From JAMZMI01 sp964353015 (GTDB lineage Bacteria > Bacteroidota > Bacteroidia > Cytophagales > Cyclobacteriaceae): 64,000 bases of DNA. The notes below the pieces were generated by a model. That model worked only from the letters and a program-made list of their open reading frames with translations, ran no database searches and had not been told where the DNA came from. Below, one piece after another: positions 47,028 through 53,584 of the stretch (the stretch's first letter is position 1; each line of letters begins with the position of its first letter). Position numbers and translations under genes: made by a program. The stretch covers positions 1 to 64,000 of the forward strand of contig CAYGUA010000001.1 of assembly GCA_964353015.1 (NCBI GenBank). The letters are read 5' to 3'.

Positions 47028-48344
47028 GTGAAAGAAATATTCAAAATATTAGGACTACTGGCTCTGGCGTTTTTCACTGCCTTGATGGTAAATATTACAC
47101 TTCCCTACTTCTCCCTTGACGAGCATACCGCATTTTTGAAGATCAAACAATGGATCATCCACAATCAAGTTTGGAAGACCGCATTCTTTATTCACGTGTT
47201 TACCAGCTGCATTTGTCTTTTTGCAGGTTTTACCCAGTTTTCACAAAAATTTCTCAGAACAGCACCTAAAATCCACCGGCTCATGGGATGGTGCTACGTG
47301 ATAGTCATTCTTGTTTTTTCCGGTCCTTCGGGTCTAATCATGGGCATTTATGCGAATGGAGGATTGACATCACAAACCGCCTTTGTAATGCTGAGCATAT
47401 TTTGGATGGTTTTTACTTATAAAGCCTATCGTGCTGCATTACGAAGAGCATTTGATACACATCAGCAGTACATGATTCGAAGTTATGCACTTACCCTCTC
47501 TGCCCTCACGTTGAGAGCCTGGAAATGGATCATTGTACTGGCCTTTCGCCCTCAACCCATGGACGCTTACATGCTGGTGGCCTGGCTTGGTTGGGTTCCC
47601 AATCTGCTAATTGCAGAATGGTATATCAGAAAAGAATGGAAGATCAAAGTCTTTCCTAACCTCCTAAAGTCCGTTTTCCCTGTTTTGCTCTCCAGTCTCC
47701 TTATAACTAGCTGTAAAACAAAACCTTCGACCCAAACGATAAACGAAAAAATAAAACCAGACACCCTTTCTGTGCAGCCAATGACGATCAGTCTAAGTGA
47801 TACGAGCTTTGTATCATTACCGAGATATGCCGAGGGATTTTCATTTGACTTGAAATATGCTGTTCATGATAATTTTCTCAAGGAAGCAGTTTATCCATGT
47901 GCGGATTGCATGATTCGAAAAGAAGTAGCAGATGGACTGATCCGGGCGAATCAAAGATTTAAAGAACTCAGGTTTCGTATCAAATTATTTGACTGCTATC
48001 GACCATTGTCAGTGCAAAAAAAGATGTGGGCTATTTTTCCAAACAGAACTTATGTCGCCAATCCGGCAACTGGCTCGATACACAACCGAGGTGGAGCAGT
48101 AGATATTACATTAACAAACCTTGAAGGCCAGGAGCTTGATATGGGAACCACATTTGATCATTTCGGACAAGAAGCACACCATGCCTATATTGAACTCAGC
48201 GACACGATCCGTGCCAACAGGGATTTACTCAAAAGCGTCATGGAAGCATCAGGGTTCAAAGCCATCTCCTCAGAATGGTGGCATTATAACTATTACAAAG
48301 CCAAGGAATATCCAATTTCTGATTTCGGTTTTGATTGCGAATGA
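47028..48344 (+). CDS. Fusion of a DUF2306 membrane domain with a VanX-like D-Ala-D-Ala dipeptidase
   Basis: A 438-aa protein with two parts. Residues 1-200 are a DUF2306-like membrane domain with about six spans (I-H-R-L-M-G-W, H-Q-Q-Y-M-I-R-S-Y). Residues about 262-438 are a VanX/DdpX-type M15D dipeptidase: S-I-H-N-R-G-G-A-V-D (His352, Asp359) and S-S-E-W-W-H-Y (Glu416, His419), the zinc and catalytic residues of the family. Between them lies K-V-F-P-N-L-L-K followed by S-S-L-L-I-T-S-C-K, an intact lipobox of the type that heads a free-standing dipeptidase. No ATG, GTG or TTG occurs at the junction, so the frame is read as one protein. Confidence 0.75.
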   Translation: MKEIFKILGLLALAFFTALMVNITLPYFSLDEHTAFLKIKQWIIHNQVWKTAFFIHVFTSCICLFAGFTQFSQKFLRTAPKIHRLMGWCYVIVILVFSGPSGLIMGIYANGGLTSQTAFVMLSIFWMVFTYKAYRAALRRAFDTHQQYMIRSYALTLSALTLRAWKWIIVLAFRPQPMDAYMLVAWLGWVPNLLIAEWYIRKEWKIKVFPNLLKSVFPVLLSSLLITSCKTKPSTQTINEKIKPDTLSVQPMTISLSDTSFVSLPRYAEGFSFDLKYAVHDNFLKEAVYPCADCMIRKEVADGLIRANQRFKELRFRIKLFDCYRPLSVQKKMWAIFPNRTYVANPATGSIHNRGGAVDITLTNLEGQELDMGTTFDHFGQEAHHAYIELSDTIRANRDLLKSVMEASGFKAISSEWWHYNYYKAKEYPISDFGFDCE

Positions 48345-48371
48345 TTGCTGAAAACTGCTAATTGTTCACTG

Positions 48372-48923
48372 CTAACTACTAACCGCCCACCCTATTCCAA
48401 AACCGAATAACCCAATCAACACTTTCTCCAGCGCATTGCGCCACCAGAATGCGCGGATGACATGTTTGAGTCGTTTGATGGTTTGCTCCATGGCGTTCAA
48501 CTGCTTTTTGAGAGCGGCATTTTGTTCGTCGAGCTGTGTGTTGGTGGCTTGAAGCTGCAGGATGTGGCTGTCCAGATCGATTAATAAGTCATTGATATTA
48601 AGGGATATCAGCTCTTGGTCTTCCTGCATGCGTTCCATGAGTTGAAGTACTAACTTTTCGATCTCCAATACCTTCTCTAGTAATGCTGCATTGACGTCAA
48701 TCAATTTGGCGTTGGTTTCATATGCCCGGTGCAGTTCTGTCAACTTATCGTTGAGTAATTGAGCACGAGCGCCGCTGATTACATAGGCACTATCTGCCAG
48801 GATCAATACGGAATCCATGTGATAGACCTTCAGCTTGTGATCGTCTGAGCGAAAAGGAATCAACTGCTCAGCATGCGCTGACAAACAACAACAAAAGATC
48901 CAGATGGTTAGAAACGTCTTCAT
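48372..48923 (-). CDS. Exported coiled-coil protein with C-terminal membrane span
   Basis: A 183-aa protein with a signal peptide (cut near A-H-A), a long coiled-coil middle (about residues 50-150, heptad Leu/Ile) and a C-terminal hydrophobic segment (L-I-G-L-F-G-F-G-I-G-W). No family recognised. Its ATG overlaps the TGA of the preceding gene (ATGA), so both are translated together. It is the second gene of a pair whose first member carries a REP-like repeat in its coding end. Confidence 0.6.
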   Translation of the reverse strand: MKTFLTIWIFCCCLSAHAEQLIPFRSDDHKLKVYHMDSVLILADSAYVISGARAQLLNDKLTELHRAYETNAKLIDVNAALLEKVLEIEKLVLQLMERMQEDQELISLNINDLLIDLDSHILQLQATNTQLDEQNAALKKQLNAMEQTIKRLKHVIRAFWWRNALEKVLIGLFGFGIGWAVSS

Positions 48924-49360
48924 GGCTTAAAGTATAGGTCATGATTATCGTCAAGACTTCCGAAGACTGCCGTCCGCGTTTCAAAAATTCGGAAGTCTTC
49001 ATGGAAGTCTAAACTTCGGAAGTCTTTAGAGGTCAAAAGCGTATCATAAGCCAGCCGAATACTATCCAGCTGCAGTTTGATGTTCATTAGGTCACTCCTC
49101 CGGCTCAATGAGCGACTATTAAGATCGTTGCTGATTTGGGAGAGCTGATCATGAGAAGCACGTAAAGCACTATGAATCTCAGTATAGGCCAGCTGTAGTT
49201 GGTGGTATTTTGCAACGCTGACTCGAAGCGAATCAAGTTGTGATTCTAAGGCTTGGATCCGGGTTTGTGCCTGTCCAAGTTGGCGGTACGATTGCCAGCT
49301 GAAATAGCTGATGGTGAGCAATAAAGCACAGGTAATTAGGAGCATGTTTCGGGAATTCAT
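48920..49360 (-). CDS. Membrane-anchored coiled-coil protein whose C-terminus is encoded by a REP-like repeat
   Basis: A 146-aa protein: N-terminal anchor (about residues 5-22), coiled coil to about residue 105, and a C-terminal end that differs in character. Residues about 112-136 (K-D-F-R-S-L-D-F-H-E-D-F-R and on) are translated directly from the REP-like repeat at 48954-49026, so the original C-terminus was replaced. The stop codon overlaps the next gene's ATG. I cannot name the family. A near-exact copy of the sequence around its start codon lies at 49443-49465 on the far side of another REP-like repeat. Confidence 0.6.
   Translation of the reverse strand: MNSRNMLLITCALLLTISYFSWQSYRQLGQAQTRIQALESQLDSLRVSVAKYHQLQLAYTEIHSALRASHDQLSQISNDLNSRSLSRRSDLMNIKLQLDSIRLAYDTLLTSKDFRSLDFHEDFRIFETRTAVFGSLDDNHDLYFKP
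48954..49026. repeat. REP-like repeat inside a coding sequence
   Basis: Outer arms agacttccgaag and cttcggaagtct plus an inner gccgtccgcg motif; a second tggaagtct pair extends it. It lies within the 3' end of the coiled-coil gene and encodes its last residues. Confidence 0.88.
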
Positions 49361-49368
49361 GGCTTTAT
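49346..49368. repeat. Left copy of a 23-bp direct repeat flanking a REP-like repeat
   Basis: The 23 bases starting gtttcgggaattcatg match 49443-49465 with one difference. This copy contains the start codon region of the coiled-coil gene. Confidence 0.85.
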
Positions 49369-49387
49369 GTTTTTTGGTTTAGACTTT

Positions 49388-49420
49388 AGACTTCCGAAGT
49401 TTTAGAAACTTCGGAAGTCT
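49388..49420. repeat. Minimal REP-like repeat (outer arms only)
   Basis: agacttccgaag-ttt followed by a three-base loop and aaa-cttcggaagtct: a nearly perfect 15-bp stem in its simplest form. Direct repeats of 23 bp flank it at 19 and 22 bases. Confidence 0.9.
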
Positions 49421-49442
49421 CTATAAGACCAGGAGTTTTTAA

Positions 49443-49465
49443 GTTTCGGGAATTCATGACTTTAT
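49443..49465. repeat. Right copy of the 23-bp direct repeat flanking a REP-like repeat
   Basis: Matches 49346-49368 at 22 of 23 positions and lies 22 bases beyond the REP-like repeat at 49388-49420. Confidence 0.85.
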
Positions 49466-49500
49466 TCATTTAGTAGTGAGTATCTGATGTTAGAGATAAT

Positions 49501-49528
49501 AAAGCCTTCCCGAATATGGAAAGGCTTT
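49501..49528 (-). terminator. Hairpin downstream of the HU-like gene
   Basis: Arms aaagcctt and aaggcttt pair perfectly around a short loop, 27 bases after the end of the HU-like gene on the minus strand. The following bases are AT-rich (attatt) but not a pure T run, so terminator strength is uncertain. Confidence 0.55.
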
Positions 49529-49554
49529 AAACTGGATTGAGGGATAATCTCCGA

Positions 49555-49965
49555 TTACTCGATTGGCTCGATACTACCATTGATCACTTTTTCAAATTTC
49601 ACATTGGCCAATCGCTCGCTTAGCAAAGCACTTGGCCTAAAATTGACTTTGAATCGCTTGATCGAACTTTGGTTGACTCGCTCAGGAATATCTGCACCGG
49701 TGCTATTGATGCTTGGCGAAAAGCTGCCAAATTCACCCATTTTCACGATTCTTCCTTCTTCCAGATGCACGTACAGGCGATCGATAAACGATTCCAGTAC
49801 GGCAAATACATCGGTAGTAGTGAGCGTACTCATATTGGCGATCTCAGTGGCAAACTTTCTGAGCTCAATGGGACGCTCTCTCACTATGGTTGCGTAATAC
49901 TTACTTTGGCCTCCGCCCAACACTCCAGGTTCGACTCTAGCCACGGACTTATACATTACAGACAT
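49555..49965 (-). CDS. HU-family DNA-binding protein (HU-HIG type)
   Basis: A 136-aa HU-like protein from ATG 49963-49965. It has the Bacteroidota HU-HIG layout: an N-terminal strand and glycine-rich G-V-L-G-G-G-Q-S-K-Y-Y-A, a helical HU core (I-E-L-R-K-F-A-T-E-I-A-N), and V-K-M-G-E-F-G-S-F-S-P-S-I ahead of the DNA-contacting arm. It probably bends or packages DNA. The frame is open upstream to 50076 but those residues look non-native. A 13-bp segment (aaaatttaaaggg) is directly repeated just upstream of the start, at about 49972 and 49991. Confidence 0.82.
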   Translation of the reverse strand: MSVMYKSVARVEPGVLGGGQSKYYATIVRERPIELRKFATEIANMSTLTTTDVFAVLESFIDRLYVHLEEGRIVKMGEFGSFSPSINSTGADIPERVNQSSIKRFKVNFRPSALLSERLANVKFEKVINGSIEPIE

Positions 49966-50350
49966 GACATTAAAATTTAAAGGGTTTAAGAAAAATTTAA
50001 AGGGAGCCGAATGCGCTTTTCGACGAATCTTAAGATGGAAATGAAAAAACAATAACCGTTCCAGTTTAGATGCCAAAACAGTTTATGAAATGAAAAAATA
50101 AATATATTTTTTATGACGAAAATAAAGCAGTTCATACCGCATCTTCCCGTGCTTTGTGACCGTTTAAAGAAAGGTTCAGAGCAAACGTCATGATGTTCCA
50201 TATACTGGAAAATGACCGATTAAATTTTACCAATTTTTCCAGCCTCAGTCAACTAAAATCAAGGAATAAATCCCCTCTTTTTTCCACTAAATATCAGCTT
50301 TTTAAAACCCCCTCTGAATGCTCAGAAAAGCGGTTTTTTAAAGCCACTCA

Positions 50351-50415
50351 ATTCATAGCTATGAATGAACGCATTGATGGCTATGAATCCCTTCATTGAT
50401 AGCTATGAATGAAGC
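50351..50415. repeat. Three 22-bp-spaced iterons of a palindrome (ttcatagctatgaa)
   Basis: The core (t)agctatgaat occurs at 50356, 50378 and 50400, exactly 22 bp apart. The first copy is a perfect 16-bp palindrome, attcatagctatgaat; the second reads tggctatgaat and the third tagctatgaat. Equal spacing of two helical turns is what cooperative DNA-binding proteins need. Confidence 0.85.
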
Positions 50416-50489
50416 ACCGGATAGGCATCTATCATTTCGGATAGGAAAAGGCATTGCATTTCAACTCATGATGCTAAAGATTTTGAGGT

Positions 50490-50557
50490 ACGAACAACTA
50501 ACCTCCAATGTCATTCTACTATTGTGAATCACGAACAATTAACCACCACAGTCATTC
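50490..50557. repeat. 27-bp direct repeat, spaced 41 bp
   Basis: The bases beginning acgaacaactaacc (50490-50516) recur beginning acgaacaattaacc (50531-50557) with 23 of 27 positions alike and the same end, gtcattc. They lie about 90 bases upstream of the NERD gene. Confidence 0.8.
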
Positions 50558-50644
50558 CCTCGATGGTGAGGTATATTAGAAGATCCATTAGGATGCAATT
50601 CAAAATCATTATCATTGATAATTATATATCCAATTTGATAAGCT

Positions 50645-51709
50645 ATGGCTCAAGTTATTGGACAAATCGACTCACTTACAAGTCTGCTAAATTCACTTGA
50701 ACAAAATGGGATCAGTGAATTTCAAAGCCTTCAGGATATTATTGATTTTAAGGCATCATATCCTTCCAAAATAAAAACCCTGGAGCTATCAATAAAAGAG
50801 AAAGTTGCTGATGAAATAACTCATCTTGAGGAGGAACTAAAAGTCCAGACCAATGAACTCCAGGAATTGCTGGAACAACGAGACATTCTTCTGATTAAAG
50901 AAAAGGAAGAATTACCTGTAAGGATCGATTTTTATAGTACAAGAGATGTGAGTTTTTTGAAGCACCTGTACTTTTCACTTTTAAGATTTAAGCTGAATAG
51001 AAGGCTTAAAAGGTTGACCAACCACTATGATAAGGAAAAAAGAAAACCCTTCCGATCTAGAGAAAAGAGCCTACAACAGGTAAGGTCCAAATTGGTGTAT
51101 TATGAGAACCATTTTGAAGAGGAAATTCAAAAGAGGTTAGTGGATCAATCAAAATCTCTAAACAACATAAAACACACGCTGGACAAACTTAATGATTCGT
51201 TTTATGGTGCTATAGGCGAAAATAAAGCAGTTGAAGTGCTTAAAAATCTACCTGACTCTTATACGGTTATCAATGGATTTAAGCTCTACCTCAAAAAACC
51301 TTACTACAATAAAACAACAAAGGATACAATTCTTTCTATACAAGCTGACCATATAGTGGTTGGACCAACTGGGATCTTCCTGATCGAAACCAAAAACTGG
51401 AATCAATCAACGATGGAAAGAAACGACATCTACTCTCCTATTGATCAGGTAAAAAGATCTGGATATGCGTTATATCGATATCTAAATGATGAAATTAATG
51501 GTGGTTTTTTTACATTCTTAACCGGTATCTGGACTAAAAAAGTCTCCATCCGAAATATCGTTTTAATGATCAACTATAAACCAACTGAAAAATATGACTT
51601 TGTGAAGATAGCCAGCCTCTATCAAGTCAATGGTTACATCACTTATTTCAAAGAAGTTTACAATGAGCAAATCGTTCAGCAGCTAGTAAAACACTTAACT
51701 AAAAACTGA
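50645..51709 (+). CDS. NERD-domain nuclease-related protein with N-terminal coiled coil
   Basis: A 354-aa cytoplasmic protein with a long coiled coil (about residues 10-165) and a NERD domain from about 190-310, marked by G-A-I-G-E-N-K-A-V-E, Q-A-D-H-I-V-V-G-P-T-G and F-L-I-E-T-K-N-W-N, which carries the PD-(D/E)xK-like Asp, Glu and Lys of nuclease-related domains. Function of the family is unknown; it is often found in accessory regions near defence genes. It is monocistronic and runs towards the RAYT. Confidence 0.8.
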   Translation: MAQVIGQIDSLTSLLNSLEQNGISEFQSLQDIIDFKASYPSKIKTLELSIKEKVADEITHLEEELKVQTNELQELLEQRDILLIKEKEELPVRIDFYSTRDVSFLKHLYFSLLRFKLNRRLKRLTNHYDKEKRKPFRSREKSLQQVRSKLVYYENHFEEEIQKRLVDQSKSLNNIKHTLDKLNDSFYGAIGENKAVEVLKNLPDSYTVINGFKLYLKKPYYNKTTKDTILSIQADHIVVGPTGIFLIETKNWNQSTMERNDIYSPIDQVKRSGYALYRYLNDEINGGFFTFLTGIWTKKVSIRNIVLMINYKPTEKYDFVKIASLYQVNGYITYFKEVYNEQIVQQLVKHLTKN

Positions 51710-51813
51710 CGATATTATCACTTTCAACTCATTCGACAGAAGTCTATTGATGAACAGGTTGTCTATAACACCTAGGTACAACACAATAGATATACGAAAT
51801 ACAGCATAGAAAA

Positions 51814-51838
51814 AGAACCGATCAAATGGCTGGTTTCT
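51814..51838. terminator. Possible terminator between NERD and RAYT genes
   Basis: A short imperfect hairpin (gaacc ... ggtttc with flanking A and T runs) lies between the convergent NERD and RAYT genes. The stem has a bulge, so this is only a candidate. Confidence 0.3.
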
Positions 51839-51862
51839 GTTTGTAAATCATGTCCTGAGTTT

Positions 51863-51918
51863 CAGACTTCCGAAGTTTTTAAAACTTCGGAAGTCTCGCT
51901 TGGAAACTTCGGAAGTCT
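51863..51918. repeat. REP-like repeat directly behind the RAYT
   Basis: agacttccgaag-tttttaaaa-cttcggaagtct, followed by another cttcggaagtctt. On the minus strand it starts immediately after the RAYT stop codon (TAA overlapping at 51918-51920). Confidence 0.9.
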
Positions 51919-52463
51919 TAATAAAGTACATTTTCGGCTTCATTAGAATCATCGAAGCTTTGATGAAAATCAACAAATGCATCATGTCCTCCAAACCATT
52001 CCAACACCTCTTTTCTACAAACCTTGGTTGCTGCGTGACTAACTATCGCAGGATAGGATGAGTATTTCCAATCGTCGATCCTACTAACCAAACCAGCTCT
52101 TAGAGGATTAAGATGTATATAAGCGATGATCATAGAAAAGTAAGCATCACTATCAATCTCCTTTTTCTTGAATTTGCTTTGAAAGAGGCTTCCTGTTCTG
52201 TCATAACTTTTGTTGATAGACTTTGCATAGGAGATGAAAAAATCTTTGAAGGCTTTAGTGACAGTTCCATCTTCACAATCATCCTTGATCCTCACAAAAA
52301 GATGAAAGTGGTTTGGCATCAGACAATAGCAAAACGTATCAACATAGGGAGAAAGGTACTGGTCATATTTCAGAAGAAAATAAGGATAGTTTTTGGCTTC
52401 TTTGAAAATCGATTCGCGATTGATTCCTCGATTGTATATATGATAGTAAAATCCTGATTCCAT
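51918..52463 (-). CDS. REP-associated tyrosine transposase (RAYT, Y1/HUH family)
   Basis: A 181-aa protein of the REP-associated tyrosine transposase family (Pfam Y1_Tnp). It shows M-P-N-H-F-H-L-F-V with the HUH-type His52 and His54, a catalytic-Tyr region S-Y-A-K-S-I-N-K-S-Y-D-R-T-G-S-L-F-Q (Tyr79 or Tyr87), and the hallmark Y-I-H-L-N-P-L-R-A-G-L-V. RAYTs bind and cleave REP palindromes through their hairpins and are not known to move themselves freely. The gene is directly bracketed by REP-like repeats at 51863 and 52490. The frame is open upstream to 52598, but this runs through REP and DUF6088 sequence, so ATG 52463 is the start. Confidence 0.9.
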   Translation of the reverse strand: MESGFYYHIYNRGINRESIFKEAKNYPYFLLKYDQYLSPYVDTFCYCLMPNHFHLFVRIKDDCEDGTVTKAFKDFFISYAKSINKSYDRTGSLFQSKFKKKEIDSDAYFSMIIAYIHLNPLRAGLVSRIDDWKYSSYPAIVSHAATKVCRKEVLEWFGGHDAFVDFHQSFDDSNEAENVLY

Positions 52464-52489
52464 TGTTACTAATATAATCTGAAGTTTGC

Positions 52490-52572
52490 AGACTTCCGAA
52501 GGTTTAGCAGGTCTAGACTTCTGAAGACTGGCCGTCCGCGTTTTAAAACTTCGGAAGTCTCTTCGGAAGTCT
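52490..52572. repeat. REP-like repeat on the upstream side of the RAYT
   Basis: Contains agacttccgaag, agacttctgaagactg, the inner gccgtccgcg arm, tttt-aaaa, and two closing cttcggaagtct arms. It ends about 27 bases before the RAYT start codon and abuts the DUF6088 remnant on the other side. Confidence 0.9.
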
Positions 52573-52720
52573 CTATTTCTTTTGCCGGAAGTAGCCATTC
52601 TGTTGAGTGCTGTAATGACTGCTTCATTCTTTTTACCTCACCCATAAAGTCCTCATCGGTGAATACATACCCTTTGGGCAATCGATCTATGCTATTGACT
52701 ATGTATTTGGTGATTTTCAT
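52573..52720 (-). pseudogene. 5' remnant of a DUF6088 (AbiEi-like) gene, cut by a REP-like repeat
   Basis: From ATG 52720 the product begins M-K-I-T-K-Y-I-V-N-S-I-D-R-L-P-K-G-Y-V-F and continues E-D-F-M-G-E-V-K-R, the N-terminal winged-helix region of DUF6088/AbiEi-like proteins. After K-R the family sequence A-V-I-T-A-L-N-R-M-A-T-S-G-K continues in a different frame; one extra A in the run near 52628 would rejoin them. After S-G-K-R the coding ends at the REP-like repeat. So the gene is broken twice: by a frameshift and by loss of its 3' end at the repeat. AbiEi proteins are antitoxins/repressors of AbiE type IV toxin-antitoxin systems; no AbiEii is present here. Confidence 0.75.
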
Positions 52721-52859
52721 GGTTATAAACGATATTCAAAAACACCTATTTGTCCAGTTTTTTAACTAATAAACTGGACATTTATATTTTTAAGCTAATT
52801 AGAATGAGCAGCATCCTTAAATTTTTTGATCTAAAAAATTGATAATTTAAAGACTTTGC

Positions 52860-52949
52860 AGACTTCCGAAGTTTTAGCAAGTAAAGACTTCCGAAGTTTT
52901 AAAAACTTCGGAAGTCTCTAAGCACAAACTGCCAGTCTTTGGAAGTCTG
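52860..52949. repeat. REP-like repeat, double form
   Basis: Two agacttccgaag left arms, a central tttaaaaa, cttcggaagtct and a further gtctttggaagtct arm. It lies between the DUF6088 remnant and the DUF3024 gene. Confidence 0.88.
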
Positions 52950-52956
52950 ATCTAGG

Positions 52957-53304
52957 TCATCCCCAAAAACATCCGAAGGCATCTTCATCTACAGCGGTTA
53001 AAAATGATTCAATTGTCTTTACATCAGCTTTCGGCTCATAGCTATGCCATTTTAAGTCGGCTCGCATCCAATAGACCTTCCAGACATTTTGCGTGTTGAC
53101 CCAAGTGGTTTTGGCTATAGGACGCTCTATGTTCACTTCTTTCTTTTGCCAATGTGGACGAATCTCAAAAATGATAATGCTTTGATTTTCAATTTTGTAG
53201 CTGATATCTAGTTTAGATCGGATATGTTCTGGGGGCCTACGTTTGTCCAGGAAAATCTCCAGCGCATTGATCGTTTCAGCTGCTCGTATTACATCTAATG
53301 CCAT
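52957..53304 (-). CDS. DUF3024 domain protein
   Basis: A 115-aa protein of the DUF3024 family: I-R-S-K-L-D-I-S-Y-K-I-E-N-Q-S-I-I-I-F-E-I-R-P near the middle, then V-W-K-V-Y-W-M-R-A-D-L-K-W-H-S-Y, the conserved tryptophan/tyrosine cluster. Function unknown. It is enclosed by REP-like repeats on both sides. Confidence 0.75.
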   Translation of the reverse strand: MALDVIRAAETINALEIFLDKRRPPEHIRSKLDISYKIENQSIIIFEIRPHWQKKEVNIERPIAKTTWVNTQNVWKVYWMRADLKWHSYEPKADVKTIESFLTAVDEDAFGCFWG

Positions 53305-53397
53305 TTTATTTTTGTTTCGTTAAAATCTTTTATTGCACTATGCCTTCTAAACCCACAGTCCATTTTCCGGGAACACCCGCTTGTGTTTGCGCTCTTG

Positions 53398-53482
53398 AGA
53401 CTTCCGAATTTTAATCGTGTTTGAAGACTTCCGAAGTTTTTGAATCTTCGGAAGTCTTCGGATCAAAACTTCGGAAGTCTAG
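53398..53482. repeat. REP-like repeat behind the VLRF1-tail remnant
   Basis: agacttccgaa, agacttccgaag, cttcggaagtcttcgg and cttcggaagtct arms. The last 32 bases and the following 17 (53451-53499) are identical to 57251-57299. Confidence 0.88.
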
Positions 53483-53577
53483 CTATGATATCAAACCCTT
53501 CATCAAGCCTCCAATCCCCTCTTTATAAAAAACCACAGGTGTCATGAGTTTTTTGATGTTCCAGGTTGGTGAAGTTT
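53483..53577 (-). pseudogene. Duplicated 3' tail of the VLRF1 gene
   Basis: The minus strand here reads I-K-K-L-M-T-P-V-V-F-Y-K-E and ends G-G-L-M-K-G-L-I-S followed by TAG, matching the end of the intact gene at 57283-58026 (I-K-K-L-K-A-P-V-L-F-Y-E-E ... G-L-M-E-G-L-I-S). Nothing before the tail is present, so it is a truncated copy. It lies 8 bases after the TldE-like gene's end and is followed by the same REP-like repeat that follows the intact gene. Confidence 0.75.
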
Positions 53578-53584
53578 TAATGGC

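Larger units (their letters stand above)
50077..50644. other. Repeat-bearing intergenic region between HU-like and NERD genes
   Basis: About 570 bases without a supported gene. It contains the 22-bp tandem iterons (50351-50415) and the 41-bp-spaced direct repeat (50490-50557) listed separately, and A/T-rich stretches that could hold promoters for both flanking genes. Confidence 0.6.

Noticed and set aside
50351..50557. CRISPR array between HU-like and NERD genes
   Set aside because: Too few units, repeats too short and no cas genes in the window.
52464..52598. Extended N-terminus of the RAYT
   Set aside because: The upstream residues are translated REP-like and DUF6088 sequence; family proteins begin at the ATG at 52463.
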